Below, in pieces: positions 50,495 through 58,907 of a stretch of DNA of 64,000 nt. The stretch is from UBA6107 sp964459385 (GTDB lineage Bacteria; Chloroflexota; Anaerolineae; Anaerolineales; Anaerolineaceae): positions 248,001-312,000 of the forward strand of contig CAYWLG010000002.1 of assembly GCA_964459385.1 (NCBI GenBank). The letters run 5' to 3'. The first letter of the stretch is position 1, and the number at the start of each line of letters is the position of its first letter. Below the pieces are notes generated by a model. It saw nothing but the letters and a program-made list of their open reading frames with translations. It had not been told where the DNA came from and made no database searches. The translations under genes and the position numbers were made by a program.

Positions 50495-51419
50495 TGATCT
50501 CTGCCTTTTTCTTGCGTTTAAAAAGCTCAGAAAACTTTCCGCCGCGTATCTGCACCAGCACCAGCCCCACCAGCATCAAACCGATGCCGATCATCTGGTT
50601 CACTTTCAGGTGTTCGCCCAAAAAGGGCACAGCCAGTAAAGCCGTCCAGATCACGGTGGAAGCGCCCAGAATGCTGGCCTCATAAGAGCGCAGCACGCGC
50701 AAAATACTGTTCCACACCGTCAGACCGACGGCGATGGTGACAATGCCCAGATAGAAAATGATGGCCCAGTTCTTCCACCCTTCAATGACGATGGGGCGGT
50801 CGAAGATCAAGCCCACCACCACGGTGATCGAACCACCGATCATGATCGCCAGGGTGGAGATGATGTTATTGCTGATGCCGTTCTTGGTGACAATGGCCAG
50901 CTTGCGGGCGATGTTATTGGTGAAGGCCACACCCAAAATCGAAACAAACACCAACACCACACCCAACAGCTCTGAAGGTGCGGGAATCCTTTGAAAGAAC
51001 ACACGCAGCCCGCCCAGCGCCACACAAGCCCCCAGCACCTGAAACACCGTGGGCGACTCTTTGAGGATGAGGATGCTCAACCCCATCGTAATGAACCCGA
51101 TGAAGTTGCTCAGGTAGGTATTGGTAGTAGCGGGCAAAAAGTTAAGCGCGAACATCGAGGCAATGCGGCCGGTCACGAAATTGAAAAAGCCAATGGCCAC
51201 GATCATCCACCAGACCTGGCGCGGCATGGGTGGGATCTTTTCGCGTTTGATCACAAAGGTGTAAAAGACCATTGCCAGCATGCCGATGCCCACCGTCACC
51301 CAGGTGAGCGTCAGCGGATGCACGTCGCTCAGGGCCAGTTTGCTGAAGATCGTGCCGAACGACATGGTGATCAATACCACAACGGTGATGATGATTGCTT
51401 TGGCGCGTTCCTTGGTCAT
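50487..51419 (-). CDS. EamA/DMT family transporter
   Basis: A 310-residue transporter with ten helices in two EamA repeats. LTWVTVGIGMLAMVFYTFVIKREKIPP and the GACVALGGLRVFFQ segment mark the first repeat; SILGASTVIWTALLAVPFLGEHLKVNQMIGIGLMLVGLVLVQI is the second-repeat signature. Substrates of the family are diverse (amino acids, nucleosides, metabolites). GAGGGATAAGCC precedes the ATG, three bases after the exported protein gene. It is in the same coupled five-gene unit as the ABC exporter. Confidence 0.85.
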   Translation of the reverse strand: MTKERAKAIIITVVVLITMSFGTIFSKLALSDVHPLTLTWVTVGIGMLAMVFYTFVIKREKIPPMPRQVWWMIVAIGFFNFVTGRIASMFALNFLPATTNTYLSNFIGFITMGLSILILKESPTVFQVLGACVALGGLRVFFQRIPAPSELLGVVLVFVSILGVAFTNNIARKLAIVTKNGISNNIISTLAIMIGGSITVVVGLIFDRPIVIEGWKNWAIIFYLGIVTIAVGLTVWNSILRVLRSYEASILGASTVIWTALLAVPFLGEHLKVNQMIGIGLMLVGLVLVQIRGGKFSELFKRKKKAEISE

Positions 51420-51422
51420 GGC

Positions 51423-52760
51423 TTATCCCTCAACTTTAATTTTTTTCACCGAAATGTTGCGCAGCACGATGACGATCAATCCGATCAGCAGCGGCAGAAA
51501 GGCGATTCCGTATAATGCACTGCGCATGGAAGTGTTCAATACCCTCACCTGCCGAGTGCTGCCTTCGATCAACTTGCCATCGGCGTCTTTGAGCGCGATC
51601 GTGTATTGTGAATGCTGGGCGTCCAGATCGAGGCGGTAACCGCTGAACGAGACCGTGGACGATTTCTCGGCGTCGAATACATCGATGGTGTACCCCAGCC
51701 CGGAACTGGTGGTTTGCGACACGGTGTAGGACACCACAGCACGGCTTTCACTTTCACTTGTGCCCTGCCCCAGCACCAGTTGGCCGCCGCCGTAAGGGTC
51801 AAACGAAACCCACTGAGTCTGGTCCGCGCGCGAAGCGGTCTCTTGCGGATCGATCATGCGCTGGTAAGCCTGCTGGTTATATTCGTATTCCAGGTAGGGC
51901 ACCAGATAGAGCGTGCTGTTATTGGGAGCATAGATCACACCATCCGGTTCCTGGGCATAATCGGGGGCCGTCCAGCGCTCGGCTGGGATCACCTTGTAGG
52001 CGATGGCCCGGCGCAGTTTGGCGAACACCACCAGCTGTTTTTGGCTGCCCGCCTGCAAAGAGCCATCCGGCAGCCGTAACTGAACGGAATAATTTCCGGC
52101 CGGCAGGGCGAAGACAAAGCCGTTGGCGATCTCGGTACTGTAAAGAGTGAAATCGGCCACCTTTGCCGGCTCAGTCGGGAAATCGGCATTGCTCAACGGA
52201 GCGCCGTTTGCGTCAGAGACGATGCGCGAGACTTCATCCGAGTAAGTCTGAAAATCTTTGTTATACTGCACCAGAGCATCCTGATAGGCTTCGCGCAGAT
52301 GGGTGAAGTTGTCGTAGGCAGTCACGGCTTCTTTGCCCACCGCCAGATTTCGCGTGCCGATTGGGTCTTGTGAGTCATATTGGATCACGTAGGCCTGCGG
52401 TGGAATGGATTTCACGATCCTGCCGCCCTGCAAGATTTCAAGCGTGCCATCTACAAAATTATTTTCGGCCAGCCAGTCGGCGTTATATTTTTGCGTCAGG
52501 GGCCAGAAATACACCTCGGTTTCTTTCGAAACCAGCACGTTGCTTTCGTTTTCCATCAGGTAAATGGTCTTTGTGTTGGCCGGGGCAAAAGTGGAGCGGT
52601 ACACCTGCCCGTCAAAGGCCGAAATGGCATAGACAAAGGCTTCATTGCGCGCCGGTGCACTGGCCGAAACCGTGCTCACCGTCACGGCCAGCAGGCACAG
52701 GGTCAGCAAAATGCGCAGCAGTGCGGAGCTTGGAGCAGAAGCGGAGTGTTTATTTTTCAT
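51423..52760 (-). CDS. Exported membrane-anchored protein of an ABC exporter operon
   Basis: A 445-residue protein with a signal peptide (about residues 1-34, ending ASA) and one C-terminal membrane helix (about 415-437) followed by a basic tail. The large extracytoplasmic part is beta-rich without a family that I recognise; segments such as AGNYSVQLRLPDGSLQ and LDAQHSQYTIALKDADGK look like carbohydrate-binding or immunoglobulin-like folds. It is encoded three bases after an ABC permease gene and three before the EamA gene. The most likely role is an outside partner of the ABC transporter. This is inferred from position only. Confidence 0.7.
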   Translation of the reverse strand: MKNKHSASAPSSALLRILLTLCLLAVTVSTVSASAPARNEAFVYAISAFDGQVYRSTFAPANTKTIYLMENESNVLVSKETEVYFWPLTQKYNADWLAENNFVDGTLEILQGGRIVKSIPPQAYVIQYDSQDPIGTRNLAVGKEAVTAYDNFTHLREAYQDALVQYNKDFQTYSDEVSRIVSDANGAPLSNADFPTEPAKVADFTLYSTEIANGFVFALPAGNYSVQLRLPDGSLQAGSQKQLVVFAKLRRAIAYKVIPAERWTAPDYAQEPDGVIYAPNNSTLYLVPYLEYEYNQQAYQRMIDPQETASRADQTQWVSFDPYGGGQLVLGQGTSESESRAVVSYTVSQTTSSGLGYTIDVFDAEKSSTVSFSGYRLDLDAQHSQYTIALKDADGKLIEGSTRQVRVLNTSMRSALYGIAFLPLLIGLIVIVLRNISVKKIKVEG

Positions 52761-52763
52761 TCT

Positions 52764-53627
52764 CTAGCCTCTCACACCTTTCTGCTCAAAGATCTTGATC
52801 GAGCCCAGCAACAGCACGAGAGCCTGTAACAGCAGAATGCCCAGATGACCAAAATAGGTCAGCCAAAGGCTGTCGGCGATCCCGTCCATCATCAGCGTAA
52901 GCTGGGAATAGGGTGAAATCCATTTGATGCCCGAAGCCAGCGTCATCAAGGTATCGCGCAGAAAGATCATCGAGTTGCTCGCCGTATCAGAAGAAGCCAG
53001 CAGCAGCGTCACCACCTGATCGGCGATCTGCACACCGCCCAGCACCAGCACGATCAAAAAGAAATACACCAGTGCGGTGCGTGCCTTGCCGCCCAGTACG
53101 GCCGTGAGAATACCAAAGGCGATAAAAGCGGCCGCCATCAGCACCGAAGAGAGCAGCATCAGCAATATCTTCATTGAAAAGGCCAGATGCAGCAGCCAGG
53201 TGACGATATTGGCCCAGACGAAGACGATCAGCAGCATTTCCAGGTAGATCTTTAGTGAACCGATGAAAATGCCGATCAAAAAGGAGGCTTCATTGACCGG
53301 GCCATAGGCCAGCACTTCAAGCGTGCCACGATCCCGTTCGCGGGAAACGTTGATCGAAGCCAGAATGGCCAGAAACAAGGCCAGAAAAGAGACACAGATC
53401 AGCAGCGGCAAAAACAGAGGCTGCTGCGAAATGAAAACCCTGTCGCTTTCGGCAGCCGTCAAATTGTTGTTGACCACCAGGGTGGCTGCCAACAATCCCA
53501 GAAAGAGAGTGATATAGATGCCCGCCCCATAGAGGATGGAGTTGCTGCTGCGGCCTTGAATGACCCAGGCAGAGCGAAGCAGTGCCCCGAAACCGGTCTT
53601 GGAGCGTGTTGAGTTGGAGGCTTTCAT
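52764..53627 (-). CDS. ABC-2 type transporter permease
   Basis: A 287-residue permease with six helices and a NosY/ABC-2 arrangement. The coupling loop is NVSRERDRGTLEVLAYGPVNEASFLIG, the family hallmark. AAGGAG precedes the ATG, which overlaps the ATPase stop by four bases. Together with the 53624 ATPase it makes an ABC-2 transporter; the exported protein gene follows after three bases. Confidence 0.87.
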   Translation of the reverse strand: MKASNSTRSKTGFGALLRSAWVIQGRSSNSILYGAGIYITLFLGLLAATLVVNNNLTAAESDRVFISQQPLFLPLLICVSFLALFLAILASINVSRERDRGTLEVLAYGPVNEASFLIGIFIGSLKIYLEMLLIVFVWANIVTWLLHLAFSMKILLMLLSSVLMAAAFIAFGILTAVLGGKARTALVYFFLIVLVLGGVQIADQVVTLLLASSDTASNSMIFLRDTLMTLASGIKWISPYSQLTLMMDGIADSLWLTYFGHLGILLLQALVLLLGSIKIFEQKGVRG

Positions 53628-54586
53628 GCGGGCTCCTTTCCGGCTTGATGTTCCTGTTTCAGGTCTTCCACGTAGCTCTCGGTCAGGGTAATAAAGGCGT
53701 CTTCCAGTGAGGTTTCTATGGTGCGCATACCCTGCAAGACCACCCCGCGCGCCGCCAACACCTTGCCCAGTTCAGCGCGATAATCTTTGTCGGCCGGGGT
53801 ATCCAGCAGTAGGGTTTGTTCTTTCTTAACGGCCACATGGGTCACAAAAGGCAGCGCCTGAAGGGCTTCTGTCAGCCCGTCGTCGAGTTCAACCACTTCG
53901 ATCTCGATCTGGCGTTTGCCGGCGACGTCTTGCCGGATGGAATCCATGCGGTCTTCGATCACCAGATGCCCCTTGGCGATGATGCCCACCCGGTCGGCCG
54001 TGCGCTCGATCTCAGACAGAATGTGGGATGAGATCAAAATGGTCGTGCCGCGTGCTTTTTCTTCCAGCAGTAACTGGCGGATCTGTACGATGCCAAAGGG
54101 ATCCAGCCCCGAGACCGGCTCGTCCAGGATTAAGAGTTCCGGTGAATGCAGCAGCCCACGCACCACGCCCAGCTTGCGTTTCATGCCCGTGGAGTACCCT
54201 CCCACCAGCACATCGCGCCACTCCCATAGATCAAGCTTTTCGAGCAGCGCTTTGATCTTTTTCTGCGCATCGGGTACGTCGTAGAGGGCTGCGAAGAACT
54301 GCAAATACTCCAATGCGGTCATCTCATCGTAGAAATTCAGCGCTTCGGCCACCACGCCGATGCGGCGGCGAATGCCAAAAGGATCTTCGGCCATGTGCCT
54401 GCCAAAGACCTTCACCTCGCCGGCGCTGGGCTTGAGCACCCCCAGGATCATGCTCAGGGTGGTGGTCTTGCCGGCGCCGTTCGGGCCCAGAAAACCGTAA
54501 ATCTCCCCTGCCTGGATCTTTAAATTCAGGTGATCGACGGCGGTGTATGACCCAAAGACCTTCGTCAACTCGTTGATCTCGATCAT
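53624..54586 (-). CDS. ABC-2 type transporter ATPase
   Basis: A 320-residue ATPase of the CcmA/NosF class. Walker A GPNGAGKTT, signature YSTGMKRKLGVVRGL (GMKRK replacing GQ-R), Walker B LLILDEPVSGLDP and H-loop SSHILSEIER are visible. About 100 residues follow the ATPase core. The ATG at 54586 is preferred, as AAAGGA stands five bases upstream; an ATG seven codons earlier lacks this. It begins a five-gene unit of overlapping or closely spaced genes, which may start 38 bases after the sugar cluster's last gene or be a continuation of it. Confidence 0.9.
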   Translation of the reverse strand: MIEINELTKVFGSYTAVDHLNLKIQAGEIYGFLGPNGAGKTTTLSMILGVLKPSAGEVKVFGRHMAEDPFGIRRRIGVVAEALNFYDEMTALEYLQFFAALYDVPDAQKKIKALLEKLDLWEWRDVLVGGYSTGMKRKLGVVRGLLHSPELLILDEPVSGLDPFGIVQIRQLLLEEKARGTTILISSHILSEIERTADRVGIIAKGHLVIEDRMDSIRQDVAGKRQIEIEVVELDDGLTEALQALPFVTHVAVKKEQTLLLDTPADKDYRAELGKVLAARGVVLQGMRTIETSLEDAFITLTESYVEDLKQEHQAGKEPA

Positions 54587-54624
54587 GCAGTCCTTTTCAT
54601 GATTCATTTGTGCCCGTTCATGAA

Positions 54625-55563
54625 TTACAGTTTGTGCGCCTGTTCCAGTGCCAGCGGCAACATTTTTTGCGCTTCGGTTTGCAGATCGGCGCTCATTGCG
54701 GGTGTACCGGCGGCGCGGATAATGAGAGAGGCAGAAATGCCGCCGTAGCAGCCTGCATAAAGCGCGTTTTGGGTCTTGTGCCAGCCCACCGACATGCCGC
54801 CGCCGTAACTGTTGCCGGCGCCGGTGGGGTCTACCACGTTCACTTTCACCGGTGGAATTTGCCAGAACTCATCGTGAAACTTGTCCCACACATAAGAGCC
54901 GCGTGAGCCATGGCGCACACAGACCAGGTCTGTGCCAAGCTTTGACCAGAATTTCATCACCGTCAGCGGGTCATCGCTGCCGGCGATTCCGCTCGCCGAG
55001 GGCCAGTCGGGGGTGGCTGTTTGTGCCACTTTAAAGAGATCGAGCATGGCCTGCTTGTTGCTCCATTGATGATAATCGACCAGGGGCTCAAGTGAGAAGA
55101 TGGCGCCCTTTTCTTTCAGTTCGAGGGCCGTCTTTACCATCGGTTCATCGTTGTACTCGGTGATCAGATGGATCACCTTTGGACTGCTGTAACTTTCAGG
55201 CAAAGTGATCGGGCGGGCCAGAATCCGTTCCAGATTCTTGGTCAGAGTGGCCAGATCAATGCCCAACTGCGAGTGATCTTTCATGTACTCGTCTTCGTTG
55301 TACTCCATCACCCCGTGCGGGGTGGGAATATCAGCATATTTCATCCAACCATCCAGGTTGATATCCAATTCTTCCAACCGTTTGCAGCAAACTTCTTCCA
55401 GATCGGTACCCGAGCGGGTGAGCAGACCCACCGAGGAATCCCAGAGTCTTGCGCCAAAGGCCCCCTGCGGCCCGCCGCCCCCCAGCGAGTTGCGTACTAC
55501 TGATCCATCCAGCAGACGGATCACATCCACGATGATTTTGCCGTAAACAAGATAATCAACCAT
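54625..55563 (-). CDS. PfkB-family sugar kinase homologue with Asp-to-Asn in the catalytic motif
   Basis: A 312-residue ribokinase-fold protein. The N-terminal segment has SLGGGGPQGAFGARLWDS, the PfkB glycine-rich signature 1, and the C-terminal signature 2 region is DPTGAGNSYGGG. Signature 2 normally reads D-T/P-x-G-A-G-D, with the last Asp acting as catalytic base; here the residue is Asn251. Some MAK32-like PfkB proteins carry the same change. It may be inactive, slow, or use another base. The start is the ATG at 55563 with GGAG upstream. A strong hairpin separates it from the YjbQ gene. It is the last gene of the sugar cluster. Confidence 0.85.
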   Translation of the reverse strand: MVDYLVYGKIIVDVIRLLDGSVVRNSLGGGGPQGAFGARLWDSSVGLLTRSGTDLEEVCCKRLEELDINLDGWMKYADIPTPHGVMEYNEDEYMKDHSQLGIDLATLTKNLERILARPITLPESYSSPKVIHLITEYNDEPMVKTALELKEKGAIFSLEPLVDYHQWSNKQAMLDLFKVAQTATPDWPSASGIAGSDDPLTVMKFWSKLGTDLVCVRHGSRGSYVWDKFHDEFWQIPPVKVNVVDPTGAGNSYGGGMSVGWHKTQNALYAGCYGGISASLIIRAAGTPAMSADLQTEAQKMLPLALEQAHKL

Positions 55564-55610
55564 CTGTAAACTCCACAAAGGTTTATTGTGATCGAAAAGC
55601 TGCTAAAACC

Positions 55611-55656
55611 GGTAACCGCCTTTTTGTGCCTCTACCTCGGTAAAAAGGCGGTTACC
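55611..55656 (-). promoter_or_regulatory. 15-bp intercistronic hairpin between the YjbQ and PfkB genes
   Basis: A perfect 15-bp stem GGTAACCGCCTTTTT/AAAAAGGCGGTTACC with a 16-base loop. On the minus strand the mRNA continues GGTTTTAGC, so it may be a partial terminator or a stability element that lowers expression of the kinase relative to the upstream genes. Confidence 0.75.
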
Positions 55657-55673
55657 GCAAAAGGAGATCAAGG

Positions 55674-56081
55674 TTAACCTGCCACCACTTTGACGAACAC
55701 CTGTCGCTTGCGCGGGCCGTCAAATTCGGCAAAGAGAATGCCCTGCGAATGACCCAAAATGAGTTCGCCCTCGTGAATGAGGAAGGTCAGATCAACGCCC
55801 AGCAAACTTGATTTTACATGCCCGGCGGCATCTGAAGGAGTATCAAACGTATGGAAAAAATCCACCTTTGTCGGGATCAGGCGATCCACCTCGTACAAAA
55901 TATCTTTGGGGGTGTTGGGATCCATATAGGAGTTGACCACCAACCCGGCAGTGGTATGCGGGCAGTAGACATAGCAGACGCCTTCTTTGACGCCCGATTT
56001 GTGGACGACCTCTTTCACTTCGTCCATCAGGTTTACCAGCACCTGGCGTTCTTCGGTGTGAAAATGAATGGTTTCTAACAT
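55674..56081 (-). CDS. YjbQ family protein (UPF0047)
   Basis: A 135-residue protein with the YjbQ signature: YCPHTTAGLVVNSYMDP in the centre and ILGHSQGILFAEFDGPRKRQVFV at the C terminus; the paired His residues suggest a metal site. E. coli YjbQ has weak thiamine-phosphate synthase activity and its true role is unclear; members often accompany sugar genes. Length is typical. AAGGATC lies before the ATG. It is in the sugar cluster between the SIS and PfkB-like genes. Confidence 0.9.
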   Translation of the reverse strand: MLETIHFHTEERQVLVNLMDEVKEVVHKSGVKEGVCYVYCPHTTAGLVVNSYMDPNTPKDILYEVDRLIPTKVDFFHTFDTPSDAAGHVKSSLLGVDLTFLIHEGELILGHSQGILFAEFDGPRKRQVFVKVVAG

Positions 56082-56113
56082 GTTTTGATCCTTGAATGAA
56101 TGCCCGGCTGTTT

Positions 56114-57205
56114 TCAGCCCTGGGCGCGGTTCGATTGGAATAAGAACTTGCCCTGTTCCTGAGCCAGGTAGCAGGCAAACAGATCGGCCGGCACATGGTA
56201 TACCAGCGGAGAGAACTCTTCGCGTACCTCACCAGCCACAGGGAAGACGTAATCGGCCAGCGCGCTCAGCTCTTTATCTTTTTCGTTCACCACCGCCACC
56301 ACCGTGCGGCCCATCGACTTGGCCGTTTGGGCCATCTCCACCGCACGCCAGTAGCCTTTGCCCGGAGGAGCGATCACAAAGGTGGGTAAGTTATCAGGGT
56401 AGCAGAAGCGTTCCACATGCCACCACTCTTCCAGGTCTTGCCCCATCGAGAAGATGCCTGCCGCTTCGATCACTTTGGCAGCCGAGAAGATGGAGGTGCC
56501 AAAGCTCGGGCCGCTGCCCGTGAAGAGATAGCTGGGGGCGTCTTTGAATGCCTTGGCCAGTTCTTTGGCAACCTTGTCGAATGCCGGGGTGCTGGCTTCG
56601 ACCACGTCGGCCAGAGCGGCCAGTTCGGCACGCATGGCGTTGGCTTCATCCTGGGTATAGCGGTCTTTCAGTTCGCCGATGCGAATGGCCAGCAGATACA
56701 GCCCCATCAGGGTGGCGCTGTAAGTGCGCACGCCGGGCGAACCGCCCAGATCTTCGATCTTGAGCTGTACCGAGCGCTCAGCGGCCAACATCACCGGGCT
56801 TTCGGCCTGGCCAGAGAAAGCCACCGTACGCACGTTCGGGCTGGTTTTGCGTGCCCGTTCGATAGACTGCACCACACGCTGGGTGCGCCCGGAGGCTGAA
56901 ATGCCCACCATCAAAGTGTCGTTCGGGAAACTGGTAGGAATGTAATCGGCGCCGTATTCCAAAAAGCGCATCGCGCTCAAAGGCTCGCAGGTGATCTTGG
57001 CAATGTTCTCAAAAGCCATCTCCGCCGCCAGAGAGCCGTGATAAGAATCGCCGTCGCCCACCAAAAAGACCCGGTGCAGCGAGAGGTATTCCAGCGGGGT
57101 GAGCACATTGCGAATATCATGATCAAACACAGCGGTTTGAGTGCGCATCATATTGGGCAGGTCGGCGACCTGCTTCAAGATCACTTCGGGTTTCATTGGT
57201 TCCAT
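56114..57205 (-). CDS. SIS-domain phosphosugar isomerase-like protein (GlmS/AgaS type)
   Basis: A 363-residue protein with two SIS domains. The first has VFLVGDGDSYHGSLAAEMAFENI and MVGISASGRTQRVVQSIERAR; the second has SYLFTGSGPSFGTSIFSAAKVIEAAG and TVVAVVNEKDKELSAL. It resembles the isomerase half of GlmS and AgaS/FrlB enzymes but has no glutaminase part. It should bind a phosphorylated (amino)sugar or deglycate it. GAAGGAG precedes the ATG. In the sugar cluster it lies between a BtpA-like and a YjbQ gene. Confidence 0.86.
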   Translation of the reverse strand: MEPMKPEVILKQVADLPNMMRTQTAVFDHDIRNVLTPLEYLSLHRVFLVGDGDSYHGSLAAEMAFENIAKITCEPLSAMRFLEYGADYIPTSFPNDTLMVGISASGRTQRVVQSIERARKTSPNVRTVAFSGQAESPVMLAAERSVQLKIEDLGGSPGVRTYSATLMGLYLLAIRIGELKDRYTQDEANAMRAELAALADVVEASTPAFDKVAKELAKAFKDAPSYLFTGSGPSFGTSIFSAAKVIEAAGIFSMGQDLEEWWHVERFCYPDNLPTFVIAPPGKGYWRAVEMAQTAKSMGRTVVAVVNEKDKELSALADYVFPVAGEVREEFSPLVYHVPADLFACYLAQEQGKFLFQSNRAQG

Positions 57206-57241
57206 GTTTTAGCTCCTTCAAAAAATGTATAAAAGCGGCCC

Positions 57242-58054
57242 CTAACCTTTGGCCTCGAGGGTGCGCACGATCTCAACATATTCTTTGACGCGATCCACAT
57301 CGATCTCGCCGCCCCAGCCCTTCTTTTCGAGGCAGGTGCCCACAAAGGCGCCGTCGGCATACTTCAAGCGTCTGGCAGCGTTTTCATGGTTGGTGTACCC
57401 ACCCAGGATCACCGGCAAGTTCGGCAGAGCGTCCTTTACCTCTTTTACCGCCTGGTTGCTTTTTTCTTCATCCTGAATGGCAATTTCTACCGCGTCGGCG
57501 CCGATCATGGCCGCGTGATGGGCGATCTGCGCCAGCGGTTTGGCATCGCCGTACCAGTGAAAGTGCATGCCCTCAATTTCGGCCACCATTTTGATGTTTT
57601 TGGCGCCGATCTGTCCGCGGTAGTTCATCACGGCCAGCGGATCGGACTGAACCAGGCCAAACGGGCTCATGGTGGACCCTACCAGTGCGGTGCAGCGGGT
57701 AAAGGAGCCGCCGCAAACCTTGGCCACCGCCAGTGAGGCGCGGATCGAATTCCACATCAATTGCACACCAATATTGAACTCTGGCCCGGTCACTTGAGAA
57801 ACGGCGTGGGTGATGGCAGCCATTGCGGCCAGGCGGGCATAATCCGCTTCATCTTTTGAAGGGTAAACTTTGTCAACGGTCTGGATCAAGCAGCCGTCTG
57901 CGCCGCCATCATAAAGGCTTTTTGAATCGTGTACAGCCTTTTCCAGCGACTTCTCAAAGTTCCCCTCTTCAAAGAAGGGCGTGCCGGGCATGGGGTAAAG
58001 ATGCACCAGCCCGATCACCAGTTTCTTTTTGCCAAGCGTATCGAAGTTTTTCAC
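57242..58054 (-). CDS. BtpA/SgcQ family TIM-barrel protein
   Basis: A 270-residue barrel protein (BtpA family). KKLVIGLVHLYPMPGTPFFEEG near the N terminus is the family opening (VHLxPxPGxP). MVAEIEGMHFHWYG and VILGGYTNHENAARRLKYADGAFVGT are the phosphate-binding-like strand ends late in the barrel. BtpA proteins affect photosystem I in cyanobacteria, and SgcQ sits in an E. coli sugar operon; biochemical activity is not established. GTG at 58054 with TTGGAG upstream is the likely start; a TTG ten codons earlier overlaps the SDR stop. It belongs to the sugar cluster. Confidence 0.83.
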   Translation of the reverse strand: MKNFDTLGKKKLVIGLVHLYPMPGTPFFEEGNFEKSLEKAVHDSKSLYDGGADGCLIQTVDKVYPSKDEADYARLAAMAAITHAVSQVTGPEFNIGVQLMWNSIRASLAVAKVCGGSFTRCTALVGSTMSPFGLVQSDPLAVMNYRGQIGAKNIKMVAEIEGMHFHWYGDAKPLAQIAHHAAMIGADAVEIAIQDEEKSNQAVKEVKDALPNLPVILGGYTNHENAARRLKYADGAFVGTCLEKKGWGGEIDVDRVKEYVEIVRTLEAKG

Positions 58055-58080
58055 AATATCATCTCCAAGATATAAAATAG

Positions 58081-58905
58081 TCAATTAATTTTCCAGGGGT
58101 AGACACCCTCTGGCGCATTGCTCCAACTTTGCAGGGTTTGCCCCCCGTCGATCAACAAAGCGGATCCGGTAATATGGCGGGCGTCGTCCGAGGCCAAAAA
58201 GGCCACCGCGGCGGCCACATCCTGTGGCTGCCCCACCCGCCGCAGCGGAATACGTTCAGCAAAACGGGCAAAAAATGCCGAAAGCTCTTTTTCTTCTGCC
58301 TCGGGCGCGAACCCCAGCCGGGTTTCGATGATGCCGGGGCAGATCGCGTTGACCCGAATGCCATAAGCGGCCAACTGCAGTGCCAGGCTTTTGGTGAGCC
58401 CCACCACCCCGGCCTTGCTGGCCATGTAAGCGGCGCCCTCGGCAGAACAATCCCAGGCAGACATCGACGAAGCCATGGTCACGATGGCGCCATTGGCGGC
58501 GCCCTTCAGTGCCGGTATGGCTGCCTTGCAGGTGAGAAAGATGCCTTTCAGGTTGGTATCGAGCACCTTGTCCCACTGAGATTCTTGCATCTCGGCCACT
58601 TCGTTGTCTTCACTGGTACCCGCGTTGGCGAAAAGCACATCCAGGCCGCCAAAGGCTTTCAATGTCGCCTCCACCATGCGCTGGCAGCTTTCCAGCGAGC
58701 GAACATCCGCTGCAATGGCAGTGGCCTGCCCACCCTGAGAGCGAATATCGTCCACCGTTCGTTGGGCACTGGCGAGGTCTACATCGGCCACCGCCAGGCA
58801 GGCACCTTCACTGGCAAAGCGCAGCGCGGCGGCCCGCCCGATGCCGTTGCCGGCACCGGTGATCAGAACTGTCTTCCCAACGAAGCGACCGTTTTCTTTG
58901 CTCAT
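58081..58905 (-). CDS. Short-chain dehydrogenase/reductase (SDR)
   Basis: A 274-residue classical SDR. The cofactor motif is TGAGNGIGRAAALRF, NAG is in LFANAGTSEDN, catalytic residues are Ser (MASSMSAWD) and Y-x3-K (AAYMASKAG). The C-terminal segment GSALLIDGGQTL is typical. It probably oxidises a sugar, polyol or sugar acid with NAD(P). It starts two bases after the MalG-like permease and is upstream of the BtpA-like gene, so it is part of the sugar cluster. Confidence 0.9.
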   Translation of the reverse strand: MSKENGRFVGKTVLITGAGNGIGRAAALRFASEGACLAVADVDLASAQRTVDDIRSQGGQATAIAADVRSLESCQRMVEATLKAFGGLDVLFANAGTSEDNEVAEMQESQWDKVLDTNLKGIFLTCKAAIPALKGAANGAIVTMASSMSAWDCSAEGAAYMASKAGVVGLTKSLALQLAAYGIRVNAICPGIIETRLGFAPEAEEKELSAFFARFAERIPLRRVGQPQDVAAAVAFLASDDARHITGSALLIDGGQTLQSWSNAPEGVYPWKIN

Positions 58906-58907
58906 GT

